Source: Ryuthela nishihirai
Taxonomy: Eukaryota > Arthropoda > Arachnida > Araneae > Heptathelidae
DNA: 64,000 nucleotides
Direction: 5' to 3'
Assembly: GCA_038380435.1 (NCBI GenBank)
Contig: JAWZYU010000028.1
Span: 20,816,201-20,880,200, forward strand
Shown here: positions 23,985 to 31,689 of the stretch, piece after piece
Layout: each line of letters starts with the position of its first letter
Numbering within the stretch: position 1 is the first letter of the stretch
Made by a program: the position numbers and the translations under genes
Notes under the pieces: generated by a model
The model's input: the letters and a program-made list of their open reading frames with translations, nothing else
What the model was told of the DNA's origin: nothing
Databases searched by the model: none

Positions 23985-24524
23985 ATGCAAAACATCTGTA
24001 TGGTTCTAGATCTCGACGGTTTCCATGTAAATGGTCGTTTCTTAGTGCGCGAACTTGGATATGCAACTCTGAATGGGAAATGTGGTGTCTACCGTTTCAA
24101 TCTTCGGCAACACCAACCTTTGTCAGTAAAAGACAGAAGGACAGTCAGCTACGTATCTAAATATGTGATAGGTCTACCCTTTCGTCCTCTGCTTCGTGAA
24201 AAGGTGTGGTCGTTACATCACGTTCCTAACATCGTGAAATATGCTTACAAACTTGCACGTACTGAAGAAGCTACTGTGGTGGGTTACAAAGGAGGTACTG
24301 TGGAAAGAAATCTCTTGGAACAATTAAATCTGCCCAGTGTTAATCTCGAACTTTACGGCTGCCCCAAATATTGTGATCTCCCAAAAGTTTCCGAGTTCGA
24401 GTGCGGATATCACACCGGAGAGGACGTCCACTGCTCTTTAGCCGAAACAGCTGCTTTCTTCGGATGGATCGATCGTCGTCGAGAACATGTCCCAACAAAC
24501 ACTTGCTTATCAGATCGTTCCTGA
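23985..24524 (+). CDS. Exonuclease-like (RNase H-fold/DEDD-type) protein, putative
   Basis: The product is 179 aa. I start it at the ATG in context AACCATGC (23985) because the open frame before it has only a GTG. Visible landmarks resemble arthropod uncharacterised proteins with a DEDD exonuclease-like fold: an early acidic pair (VLDLDGF, residues ~7-13) followed by FLVRELGY, a middle GYKGGTVERNLL segment, and a C-terminal CPKYCDL...CGYHTGEDVHCSLAETAAFF segment rich in Cys and His. The acidic residues and the terminal His/Cys cluster could form a metal site. If the assignment is right, a 3'-5' exonuclease could trim or proofread element DNA or RNA. No membrane segment is seen. Family assignment is by motif look only and could be wrong. 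Confidence 0.55.
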   Translation: MQNICMVLDLDGFHVNGRFLVRELGYATLNGKCGVYRFNLRQHQPLSVKDRRTVSYVSKYVIGLPFRPLLREKVWSLHHVPNIVKYAYKLARTEEATVVGYKGGTVERNLLEQLNLPSVNLELYGCPKYCDLPKVSEFECGYHTGEDVHCSLAETAAFFGWIDRRREHVPTNTCLSDRS

Positions 24525-24554
24525 TTGGTCGTCCCAGGTGGTGCGGCTCTCTAG

Positions 24555-24562
24555 TTAAATAG
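24555..24562 (+). promoter_or_regulatory. TATA-like element before the PC4-like gene
   Basis: TTAAATAG lies 32 bases before the last base preceding the ATG at 24594, inside the 69-bp gap between two + strand genes. Spacing is plausible for a short-leader promoter; the match is imperfect. Confidence 0.35.
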
Positions 24563-24593
24563 GGAGCGAGTGCTGTGTGCGTCATTGTTCACG

Positions 24594-25388
24594 ATGCAGC
24601 CTAGCAATCCAGATGCGTGGTGTCTCGGTGAAGATGTTTACGTTGTACCTACACTGTTCAAAAATAAGTTTTCTGTGCACGTACGCCGCTACAAGAAATA
24701 TGAAAATTGTGAACTCATCTACCCTACACTTGCAGGGGTTAGCCTCTCCATACCTGAATGGGAGGCTTTGTGTGCCACGGTCCCCCACATAGAGGATCAA
24801 GTGAAAATTGGCCCCGATCAACAGACATGGTACGTGACGCATGGTTTACGTGTCTACATGTATCGAACTGTGGATGGCGAACGTTGTGTCGAATTCATCA
24901 AAGAATCAGCAGACCAAAGAACTCTACAGTTCCGTGTTGTGAGACGTTGTATAACACTGAATGCTTCGCAGTGGTTCACGCTGGCTATTCACTTAGACGA
25001 GGTGATGCGCATTGTGCATAGTGTGTGCGGGACTCCCAAAGATCACCAACTCCGTACAGCTATTATGGAACATTCAGAATCCGTTCGACCTTTCCTACTG
25101 GGTCCTGTTTTCGACGATCCCGATTGTGTTTACCCGCTGCTGGTGAATATTTTTCAGCAAGAACTTATACGTGTGATACCGTTAGATGGACTGCAACCTG
25201 AAGAAAAAATACCAACTATCGTAGGGTGGTCTGGTGACTTGGACATTAATGCCTTAGCACAGGTATTTGTGGATACTGCCTGGAAACGAGGTCTGTTGAA
25301 TTTTGTAGATTCTGGTTTTGTTTGCAATCTAAAATATAACGCTATTGTCGACGAGGCAAAAAATGAAATGTATAAATTAAATAAATAA
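24594..25388 (+). CDS. PC4-like ssDNA-binding/transcription coactivator protein, two domains
   Basis: The product is 264 aa. The start is the ATG in TTCACGATGC at 24594; the frame upstream offers only GTG. Residues ~24-66 read like a PC4 (Sub1) domain: KFSVHVRRYKKYENCEL, then YPTLAGVSLSIPEWEAL, the strand pair plus helix used by PC4 to hold single-stranded DNA. Residues ~84-137 look like a second, weaker copy (basic strand, RRCITLNASQWFTL, helix). The remainder (~140-264) is not recognised. PC4 proteins bind melted DNA in transcription and replication, so a role with pPolB or element promoters is likely. A polyadenylation signal AATAAA (25380-25385) abuts the stop codon. Confidence 0.75.
   Translation: MQPSNPDAWCLGEDVYVVPTLFKNKFSVHVRRYKKYENCELIYPTLAGVSLSIPEWEALCATVPHIEDQVKIGPDQQTWYVTHGLRVYMYRTVDGERCVEFIKESADQRTLQFRVVRRCITLNASQWFTLAIHLDEVMRIVHSVCGTPKDHQLRTAIMEHSESVRPFLLGPVFDDPDCVYPLLVNIFQQELIRVIPLDGLQPEEKIPTIVGWSGDLDINALAQVFVDTAWKRGLLNFVDSGFVCNLKYNAIVDEAKNEMYKLNK
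25380..25385 (+). terminator. Polyadenylation signal overlapping the end of the PC4-like gene
   Basis: AATAAA immediately precedes the TAA stop at 25386-25388, a compact arrangement common in DNA viruses. Confidence 0.45.
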
Positions 25389-25443
25389 TTGTAACCTTAT
25401 ATAATGTGTCTGTCTTTTCATCCAATGTCATTTAAGTCTTGGT

Positions 25444-25770
25444 ATGGATAGGAGAAAGAAGGTGTTAGCTAGTGTGGGTAGTGTAATCGTGACAGTGTTA
25501 ACGATAGCAGTGCTTGTATTAGAAATTGTAGCTCCTAGTAAAAATATTCAGTGTGGGGAGTCAAAAGCCTTAGACGACGAATACAAAATTCGTGTGTGTA
25601 ACTTAACAGTGGACATCAGACAGTTTATAGGGGACGTTCCTACACTGACGGGTGTTACACTTTCGCTACATCAATGGCAAAACCTGGTGGGGTACGACGC
25701 CTGGGTGCAGCAGAAAACAAAACTTTGGAGTCCAATTATTTCGACCCCGAAAGAGGATTCGGTAGTGTAA
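25444..25770 (+). CDS. Membrane-anchored PC4-like small protein
   Basis: The product is 108 aa from ATG 25444. A basic N-terminus (MDRRKK) is followed by one clear hydrophobic segment (residues ~8-29), so the protein is probably a single-pass membrane or signal-anchor protein. Residues ~46-81 (YKIRVCNLTVDIRQF, then LTGVTLSLHQWQNLV) echo the second PC4-like copy of the preceding gene, with the same basic-strand and GVSLS-type turn. The combination of a membrane anchor with a degenerate PC4-like fold is odd, and one possible origin is duplication of the upstream gene. The last 97 nt overlap the integrase start in another frame. Alternatively the downstream half might simply be the integrase leader region read out of frame, but the domain resemblance argues against that. 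Confidence 0.6.
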   Translation: MDRRKKVLASVGSVIVTVLTIAVLVLEIVAPSKNIQCGESKALDDEYKIRVCNLTVDIRQFIGDVPTLTGVTLSLHQWQNLVGYDAWVQQKTKLWSPIISTPKEDSVV

Positions 25771-26738
25771 AAAAGTTAGCACAGAATACGGGACTGCCAC
25801 TCAAACTCGTCCGTGAATGGTTAGAAAAGCAACCTGCCTACACGCTACATAAACCTGTTCGCAGAAAGTTCCCCCGTAACAAAGTTTACGTCACAGGGTT
25901 AGACGAACAATGGCAAGCTGATCTCATGGTGGTGAAAAATCTAACGCGCTTCAATGACGGGTATCGCTACATATTAACAGTCATCGATGTGTTCTCGAGG
26001 TATGGGTGGGCGGTTGCCATGAAGGCTAAAACAGGGAAAGAAATGGTGTTGGCTTTCAAAAAAATCCTTTCCAAGGGTCGGTCCCCAATGAATTTAAATA
26101 CGGATCAGGGTACGGAGTTTACCAACAGAGTGTTCCAGAAATTCCTGAAAAAGAAAGGTATTCGGTTCTTTGCTACCTACTCTGACAAAAAAGCAGCTTT
26201 GGTGGAGAGATGGAATCGTACCCTACGCGAGAGACTGGGTAGATATTATACACGCAATAACACCTACCGCTACCTGGATGTGCTACCGCGCGTTGTACGG
26301 GGATACAATGCCACCGTTCACAGTGCACACGATATGGCTCCCAAGGACGTGACCTTACGCAACGAAGACGTTGTGTGGGTTCGACTCTATCACAATCCGA
26401 CCGTAGTAAAAGAAAAACCGGCATTTAAAGTGGGGGACACGGTTCGACTAGCCAGTGTAAAAGTACCCTTCAAGAAGGCAGGAACGCATTTGTGGACCGA
26501 AGAAATATTTATAGTCGACAGGGTGTTACAGCGACAACCCCCTGTGTACGTCATACGGGATTCCGAGGGAGAAGTGTTGAAAGGTACATTCTATAAATCG
26601 GAACTTCAAAAAGTGACAGAACCCGAACTTTACACTGTCGAGAAAATAATCGAGCGTAAAGGTCACAAGGCACTGGTCAAATTTCGTGGTTATCCCAAAC
26701 CTTCCTGGATCCCTAAAAAATGGATAGTTTCTACCTGA
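25674..26738 (+). CDS. Polinton integrase (retroviral-type, DDE) with C-terminal chromodomain
   Basis: The product is 354 aa. It joins the TIR ends to target DNA, giving the 6-bp duplication. Residues ~23-60 match the Polinton integrase lead-in (YFDPERGFGS...LREWL-type helix, then YTLHKPVRRKFPRNK). The catalytic core has D83 (QWQADL), D144 (LNTDQGTEF) and E178 (AALVERWNRTL), with 33 residues between the last two, close to the usual DD35E spacing. Residues ~250-312 form an SH3-like DNA-binding region (FKVGDTVRLA...YKSELQKV). Residues ~320-354 (YTVEKIIERKGHKALVKFRGYPKPSWIP) read as a chromodomain. The ATG at 25674 lies inside the upstream gene, and the stop lies 19 nt into the penton gene. All key residues are intact. 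Confidence 0.95.
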   Translation: MAKPGGVRRLGAAENKTLESNYFDPERGFGSVKKLAQNTGLPLKLVREWLEKQPAYTLHKPVRRKFPRNKVYVTGLDEQWQADLMVVKNLTRFNDGYRYILTVIDVFSRYGWAVAMKAKTGKEMVLAFKKILSKGRSPMNLNTDQGTEFTNRVFQKFLKKKGIRFFATYSDKKAALVERWNRTLRERLGRYYTRNNTYRYLDVLPRVVRGYNATVHSAHDMAPKDVTLRNEDVVWVRLYHNPTVVKEKPAFKVGDTVRLASVKVPFKKAGTHLWTEEIFIVDRVLQRQPPVYVIRDSEGEVLKGTFYKSELQKVTEPELYTVEKIIERKGHKALVKFRGYPKPSWIPKKWIVST

Positions 26739-27757
26739 CCCTACCCTCCACGGCTAGTCAGAATATTTACCCAAACAATTCGCAGACTGATTTCACGGTT
26801 CGTCTAGCACAACCCCTAAGACTGAGCGGAAAATGGAAAGTGGGACTAGCAGAAGTTCACTTACCCGTGAGCTGGTACAATGTGGACGGTTCTAATGACA
26901 CGTATGAATATTACGCTCCCACCGAAGAATACAGGAAAATCAAACTTAAACAGGGTAAAATAACTCGAATGGAACTGTTGTCTCTCCTCACTACCCAACT
27001 CCCAAAAGAAATAATAGTTTCCTATAACAGCGGTTACTGGGTATTCAAACCGAGTGAGGGATACGGTTTGATGTTTCCTAAAACGAATTTCGGTAAACTT
27101 CTGTGTATCGGGGAGGGTGAAGTTGACAAACCCTTCCACCAACGATTTGCCAGCAAACTTTGCAATACACCAACGTTCGACATAGATGACGAGTGTTATT
27201 TCTACGTGATCCCTCCAGGTAGCTTCCAAGAACGAAAGGTGCCCCACGGACGATACGAAACTGCCGAATCATTATTCGATGCGATGAATCAGATGTTACC
27301 CTACAGGCTGAGAAAAGCTTACCGTTTCAAGCAACAGGCAGATCACACCGTATTGATGGATACAGACAAGTCGCATTACATTAAATTTCCTCGATCGAAC
27401 CCCGGATTAGGAGACATGCTAGGAATTACTAAATTAGATATACCACTGAATAAAGTTCAGGGTGACTATCCCATCGATATGAACAGAGGAATGTATGGTA
27501 TTTATTTGTATTCAGACCTGATTGCACCTCAGTTGTTAGGTGATACTCACGGCGAACTGTTGCGTGTCGTGAACCCCGCCGTCAGAACCAGTAATAACGA
27601 AGCCATTGTTGCAGTGTATCAGCAACCTGATTACTACCCCCTTGCAAGGAACAGTTTCGAGAGTGTGAGAATCTTCCTTCGTACTGACACCGGAGAACCT
27701 CTGCATTTTAAATTCGGTAAAGTTTTAGTCAAGTTACATTTCCGTCATGAGGGTTAA
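26720..27757 (+). CDS. Penton / minor capsid protein (single jelly-roll)
   Basis: The product is 345 aa. The opening (FYLTLPSTASQNIYPNNSQTDFTVRL) and the following LSGKWKVGLAEVHLP-SWYNV pattern are the signature of Polinton minor capsid/penton proteins, which fill the capsid vertices. The fold is expected to be a jelly-roll; beta-rich segments run through the whole length with no membrane helix. The ATG at 26720 overlaps the integrase stop by 19 nt, and the gene ends 11 nt into the next one. Neighbouring the major capsid, protease and ATPase, it completes a virion module. I am sure of the family and less sure of the exact structural role. Confidence 0.88.
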   Translation: MDSFYLTLPSTASQNIYPNNSQTDFTVRLAQPLRLSGKWKVGLAEVHLPVSWYNVDGSNDTYEYYAPTEEYRKIKLKQGKITRMELLSLLTTQLPKEIIVSYNSGYWVFKPSEGYGLMFPKTNFGKLLCIGEGEVDKPFHQRFASKLCNTPTFDIDDECYFYVIPPGSFQERKVPHGRYETAESLFDAMNQMLPYRLRKAYRFKQQADHTVLMDTDKSHYIKFPRSNPGLGDMLGITKLDIPLNKVQGDYPIDMNRGMYGIYLYSDLIAPQLLGDTHGELLRVVNPAVRTSNNEAIVAVYQQPDYYPLARNSFESVRIFLRTDTGEPLHFKFGKVLVKLHFRHEG

Positions 27758-28136
27758 ATTCGTTCCCCCTTCTGCAGACGCCTACGTGAGCTACTACAAG
27801 AGCCAAACGGGGAAGGGTGTGTTCCGCGGTCCTCGTTATCAGAGAGGCGATGGGCTAGGAAGCATCTTTGCCACTATTGGACGTTTCATCAGCCCTCTCG
27901 TACGACCTGCACTGTCCACCCTACGTAAGGGTGGGCTACGGTTCGTTTCAGCGATGTCCCAGGGGAAAAATTTCAAATCTGCAGCCAAAGCGGGACTCCG
28001 TGAAGCGGGCGCCGACCTATTACAACGTGCCAGTTCAAAGCTGCAGGGAGGGAAAGGAATAAAACGCCGCCGTCAGCATCCCAAGGTTCATAAAGTGAAG
28101 AGACACTGTACTGTGCAGGACGTGTTTTCATCATGA
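27747..28136 (+). CDS. pVI-like minor virion protein (putative membrane-active)
   Basis: The product is 129 aa, very basic (the C-terminal third is rich in Lys/Arg/His: GGKGIKRRRQHPKVHKVKRH). Near the N-terminus is GVFRGPRYQRGDGLGSIF, a motif common in Polinton/adintovirus proteins between penton and capsid genes. It is followed by amphipathic helical stretches (FATIGRFISPLVRPALSTL). In adenoviruses the protein at a comparable place, pVI, links hexon to core and disrupts membranes during entry; similarity here is by position, size and character, not by clear sequence match. The GG pairs (e.g. LQGGKG) could be adenain-type cleavage sites. The stop overlaps the capsid start as ATGA. Confidence 0.6.
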   Translation: MRVKFVPPSADAYVSYYKSQTGKGVFRGPRYQRGDGLGSIFATIGRFISPLVRPALSTLRKGGLRFVSAMSQGKNFKSAAKAGLREAGADLLQRASSKLQGGKGIKRRRQHPKVHKVKRHCTVQDVFSS

Positions 28137-29428
28137 GCATTCAGAAAATTCACGCTGATTCTGGCGACTGTGCCAATTCAGAACTGGACCTGTTTCTGAT
28201 CCCTCCCACAGTCTCACAATTAGAAAGAGGTTGCTATGTCAATTATTTACCTGTGGCTTCCTTGGAAGGTAATGCTCCACTTGAATTCATCGTGAAAGGA
28301 ACAGACGATTACATTGATCTATCCCGATGTCACCTACGTCTCGTCTTGAAAATTGTAAAATCCGATGGTACAGCACCATCGGAAGTGATTGCTCCCTGCA
28401 ATCATTTCTTCCATGCCCTCTTCAGCCAGGTAGACGTCTTCCTCAATGATCACCTAGTGAGTGCTTCTCACACCCTGTACCCCTACAGGGCGTACCTGGA
28501 GACTCTATTGAATTACGGTACCGATGCCACACGAAGCCAGCTCGGCACCTCGCTCTGGTACCTCGACACCCCTGGTAAAATGGAACTGACGAGTCGGGAG
28601 AACGAAGGATGGCATCAGCGCAAGGGCTACGTCAAACCAACAGGTATCGAACTCATCTCATGGATCCACGCCGACCTGTTTAATCAAGATCGTTACCTGC
28701 TCAATCAAGTCGACCTGAGACTGCGTTTATTGAGATCCAAACCCGAATTCTGTCTCGTGACAGGTGAAGCAGACCCCTCTTACAAAGTACAGATACACGA
28801 AGCTGAATTTTTCGTGCGTAAAGTCAAACCCACTTCGAGTGTCATCCTCGCACACGCTCGCCTGCTGAGTTCAGAGAGTGCCAAGTACCCTCTGCGAAGA
28901 ACGGATTTACGTATGTTTTCCATCGCTTCGGGACTGACGAGTGTGAACCGTGACAATTTATTTCTAGGTCAGCTCCCCGTACGTCTGGTACTGGGTATGG
29001 TGGAAAGCACCAGCCTGAATGGATCGTACGAAAAAAATCCCTTCAACTTCCAACATTTCGACTTAAACTACATCAGCCTTCACATTGACAGCGATCACCA
29101 GTCCTACGCACCAGACTTTGCGAATGGGCGCTATCTCCGCTGTTACCAAGGATTATTGGAAGCTGTGGATGCCTGGAAATCCGATAGTGGTATTAACTTA
29201 TCGCGAAAAGCCTATGGAGAAGGTTTTACATTGTTTGGATTCCAATTGACCCCCGAGCAACGTGAATGCAATCAAGTGTTTTCTTTAATAAAGAGTGGGA
29301 GTGTGAGAGTCGAATTAAAGTTTGCCAAGCCGCTATCCGCATCGGTCACTGTGATCCTGTATGCCGAATATCAGAATTTGCTGGAAATCCCATTGGATCG
29401 TAAAGTCCTGTTTGACTACAGCTCATGA
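28133..29428 (+). CDS. Major capsid protein (double jelly-roll, hexon-like)
   Basis: The product is 431 aa and builds the pseudo-hexameric capsomers. Family landmarks are ELDLFLIPPTVSQLERGCYV near the N-terminus, then PLEFIVKGTDDYIDL, FFHALFSQVDVFLN, and TLYPYRAYLETLLNYG, all typical of Polinton major capsid proteins. A second beta-rich half follows (~220-420, with GFTLFGFQLTPEQ near 370). No stop or frameshift. Its ATG overlaps the pVI-like stop (ATGA), and its stop overlaps the protease ATG (ATGA), so translation is probably coupled or the three are made from shared transcripts. Confidence 0.93.
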   Translation: MSIQKIHADSGDCANSELDLFLIPPTVSQLERGCYVNYLPVASLEGNAPLEFIVKGTDDYIDLSRCHLRLVLKIVKSDGTAPSEVIAPCNHFFHALFSQVDVFLNDHLVSASHTLYPYRAYLETLLNYGTDATRSQLGTSLWYLDTPGKMELTSRENEGWHQRKGYVKPTGIELISWIHADLFNQDRYLLNQVDLRLRLLRSKPEFCLVTGEADPSYKVQIHEAEFFVRKVKPTSSVILAHARLLSSESAKYPLRRTDLRMFSIASGLTSVNRDNLFLGQLPVRLVLGMVESTSLNGSYEKNPFNFQHFDLNYISLHIDSDHQSYAPDFANGRYLRCYQGLLEAVDAWKSDSGINLSRKAYGEGFTLFGFQLTPEQRECNQVFSLIKSGSVRVELKFAKPLSASVTVILYAEYQNLLEIPLDRKVLFDYSS

Positions 29429-29871
29429 ATACCTATCAACTAGAATCCATCCTTTCGATGTTACCCACAAGTCTCGGAGTGTTCCCCCGTGACAGACTAC
29501 CTAGCAGAATCACCCAATCAGAAGCCTTGTTTATCTACAATACCGATCCGTCCTCCATGCCTGGAGCCCACTGGATAGCAGTTTACAAGAAAGGAATGCA
29601 CGTGGATCACTTTGACCCCCTAGGTACGAGTCCCGATGTCGCCATGCAAGAATACTACAGTCGACTAGGCATACGTCACGTCTTACATCCTTCAATACCT
29701 CTGCAGGACCCCCTGGGAGACACTTGCGGTGCTCACTGTCTGTATTTCCTGTTTAAAAGAGCGTGTGGTTCGACTCTTCCCACAGTACTGCATCGTGATT
29801 ACACGTGTCGAGTAGACTTTAACGACTGCATGGTGTTGCGATGGCTCTCCGAACTCCTTCGAATATTATAA
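29425..29871 (+). CDS. Adenain-like maturation cysteine protease
   Basis: The product is 148 aa. It would cleave virion precursor proteins during maturation. The catalytic set is visible: H49 in GAHWIAVY, D64 in VDHFDPLG, Q94 in PLQDPLGD and C101 in GDTCGAHCLYFL. The Q-to-C spacing of seven matches adenovirus protease. It is shorter than adenain (about 200 aa) mainly at the C-terminus, as usual for Polintons. Candidate substrates are the adjacent pVI-like and pX-like proteins, which carry GG-containing stretches; that is inference. It overlaps the capsid gene by 4 nt and the ATPase by 31 nt. Confidence 0.92.
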   Translation: MNTYQLESILSMLPTSLGVFPRDRLPSRITQSEALFIYNTDPSSMPGAHWIAVYKKGMHVDHFDPLGTSPDVAMQEYYSRLGIRHVLHPSIPLQDPLGDTCGAHCLYFLFKRACGSTLPTVLHRDYTCRVDFNDCMVLRWLSELLRIL

Positions 29872-30467
29872 TTGCTGCTCCTTCACAGTGTGGAAAGACG
29901 ACTTTCACTCTGAAACTCATCAGAGAAGCAGCTCAAGTATTCGAACCCCCACCCCAACGTGTCGTTTACTGCTACGGGGAGTGGCAGCCTGCCTTTGAAC
30001 CCTTCAAGAAAACGGTGGAATTTTATGAAGGACTACCTACGGATCTGGAATTTGATCCCCTCAGACCTACACTTCTGGTACTGGATGACTTGATGGAACA
30101 GTCTGTAGCCAGCGAACGCATATCACAATTGTTTATTCGTGGTGGTCATCATAAAAATATCACGATTGTCCTGATATTACAAAATCTGTTTTTAAAGGGA
30201 AGACATTCGAGGACTATATCGCTCAATGCTCACTACATGTTTTTATTTCGCAACTGTCGGGATGCTTCACAAATAACTCACCTGGCGAGACAAGTATACC
30301 CCCATCAATCTAAACTCCTGACGGATGCTTATAGGTTAGCTACACAAGCAACCTGTGGCTATTTGTGTGTTGACCTTCATCCCAGAACGTTAGATACTGA
30401 AAGGCTCCGTGCAAAGATTCTTCCATCAGAAGAACCCGAAATACTTTACGTTCCAAATGAAAGTTAA
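29841..30467 (+). CDS. A32-like genome-packaging ATPase (FtsK/HerA superfamily)
   Basis: The product is 208 aa. It would use ATP to drive DNA into the capsid. Walker A is APSQCGKTT (residues 13-21) and Walker B is TLLVLDDL (77-84, acidic pair D82/D83). A sensor-type glutamine follows in VLILQNLF (Q114). These three in this order are typical of the Polinton/NCLDV/adintovirus packaging ATPases. Length is normal for a Polinton. The ATG lies inside the protease gene, 31 nt before its stop. Confidence 0.93.
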   Translation: MALRTPSNIIIAAPSQCGKTTFTLKLIREAAQVFEPPPQRVVYCYGEWQPAFEPFKKTVEFYEGLPTDLEFDPLRPTLLVLDDLMEQSVASERISQLFIRGGHHKNITIVLILQNLFLKGRHSRTISLNAHYMFLFRNCRDASQITHLARQVYPHQSKLLTDAYRLATQATCGYLCVDLHPRTLDTERLRAKILPSEEPEILYVPNES

Positions 30468-30780
30468 ATCTCAAGGCCCGTTCCTTCAGTGCTTGCCAAA
30501 GCTAGGGGGAAAGCAGCGTGCAGCTCTGATGAAGCACATCTCCGACCCCCAGATGTATGCTCTATGTGAAGTGTGTTCCAATTTCTTAAAAGGCAATATA
30601 CCTGTCTCCCATCGAGTATTAAAGAATTTACGCCAGCACAAGACGGTCATAAGGAGTCTAGCATCCAAACGTGCATCTTTACGCCACAAGAAGCATCTCC
30701 TGCAGCGTGGTTCAGGGTTCATTATACCACTATTGACTGCTGCCCTCCCCCTGCTGGTATCGTTATTTAGAAAAAAATGA
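30457..30780 (+). CDS. pX/mu-like small basic virion protein
   Basis: The product is 107 aa from ATG 30457; the longer open frame before it offers only a GTG at 30409, inside the ATPase. The first part (GKQRAALMKHISDPQMYALCEVCSNFL) and the central basic block (RQHKTVIRSLASKRASLRHKKHLL) recur in Polinton/adintovirus proteins placed after the ATPase. The C-terminus is a glycine turn then a hydrophobic stretch (GSGFIIPLLTAALPLLVSLF), which resembles the tail of adenovirus core protein X/mu precursor. A DNA-condensing virion role is likely but unproven. It ends ATGA with the next gene. Confidence 0.65.
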   Translation: MKVKSQGPFLQCLPKLGGKQRAALMKHISDPQMYALCEVCSNFLKGNIPVSHRVLKNLRQHKTVIRSLASKRASLRHKKHLLQRGSGFIIPLLTAALPLLVSLFRKK

Positions 30781-31061
30781 TTTCAGTGAAAGCAGTGCAG
30801 AGGAGAAACATAAGAAAAAAAGTGTGTGATTTAGACTCAGAGATGAAGAAAATATTAGAGTCTGGTGATGCTGACGATAAGTCTGAAAAATATCTGACTG
30901 CTTTGAAAAATTATTTATTATTCTCAAAACAGCTTGACACTCCACAGGAAGTAAAAGTCAACATTCCCAGAAATCATATAGCTGAAGAGCGGCCCCCAAA
31001 AGACATTGCTGTTCCCGTCCGACGTAAGAAAAGAAAATTATCCGAGTGGACGGCGTATTGA
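30777..31061 (+). CDS. Small basic protein at the end of the + strand gene chain, unrecognised
   Basis: The product is 94 aa. I do not recognise a family. It is highly charged, probably mostly helical (residues ~15-55 could be a coiled coil: EMKKILESGDADDKSEKYL), and ends in a basic block VRRKKRKLSEW that could be a nuclear or DNA-binding signal. It overlaps the preceding gene by 4 nt (ATGA), so it belongs to the same gene chain. A polyadenylation signal follows 80 bases after the stop. Confidence 0.65.
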   Translation: MISVKAVQRRNIRKKVCDLDSEMKKILESGDADDKSEKYLTALKNYLLFSKQLDTPQEVKVNIPRNHIAEERPPKDIAVPVRRKKRKLSEWTAY

Positions 31062-31140
31062 AAATATCTGTAAAAAACTTTCCAAGACTTGTGTGCTTGA
31101 AGACTTGTGTTAAAAAACCATGTATTAAAAATCTGTATCC

Positions 31141-31146
31141 AATAAA
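31141..31146 (+). terminator. Polyadenylation signal after the + strand gene chain
   Basis: AATAAA 80 bases after the stop of the last overlapping gene; probable end of the late (virion) transcripts. Confidence 0.5.
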
Positions 31147-31252
31147 AGAAAGTAAAACTGATAATATGCCTTTTGTCATTTTTATGTCTCTTCCCATTCA
31201 ATGTTTTCACACTGATAGTTCATTCAATGTTTGACATCCGGAAGTGATCTGC

Positions 31253-31468
31253 ATGACTGGGCACAGTTGTACGAGTGCTGCTACACTCGGGAGTACAGCA
31301 GAGGGCGTTAGTGTCGATGGGCGGGGAAATGAGAATGCTGCTGCAGCAGCGAGACTTGGAGGGGAGCAGCGCATTGTGCAGATCACTGATAAGACTTACG
31401 GAGCACCTGAAAAACAAAGTTACCTCGTGCTTTCTCCCACCATAGTGTCTTCCAGTTCTGAGAAATAA
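31253..31468 (+). CDS. Possible small ORF between the two convergent gene sets
   Basis: 71 codons from ATG 31253 (an upstream in-frame GTG is ignored). The product would be Ala/Ser/Gly-rich with no recognisable motif, and its stop overlaps an AATAAA signal (31464-31469). Base composition is less AT-rich than its surroundings. It may be a real small gene or chance open frame in a 3' region. Confidence 0.25.
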   Translation: MTGHSCTSAATLGSTAEGVSVDGRGNENAAAAARLGGEQRIVQITDKTYGAPEKQSYLVLSPTIVSSSSEK

Positions 31469-31492
31469 AGAGACGGATTTTTTGAAACCTTT

Positions 31493-31498
31493 TTTATT
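31493..31498 (-). terminator. Candidate polyadenylation signal for the pPolB transcript
   Basis: TTTATT on + (AATAAA on -) beyond the 50-bp repeat array downstream of the pPolB stop. Confidence 0.3.
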
Positions 31499-31689
31499 AA
31501 AAAATTTACATGACAGATCCACTGTTGCTTTCACATGACATAACCACTGTTGGTTTCACATATCCAATGCTGGACAGTAACATATTGTAGGTTTCAAAAA
31601 TACAAGCTTCAAAAACTGCTGACGACGCCGAGTGCAAGGTCATTACGCGTGATAAATTAAGATCCATTAAGGATATTGAAATAAAAGGC

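Noticed and set aside
25674..26738. Integrase as part of an LTR retrotransposon
   Set aside because: No reverse transcriptase, gag or LTRs nearby; sequence lead-in, TIRs and neighbours are those of a Polinton.
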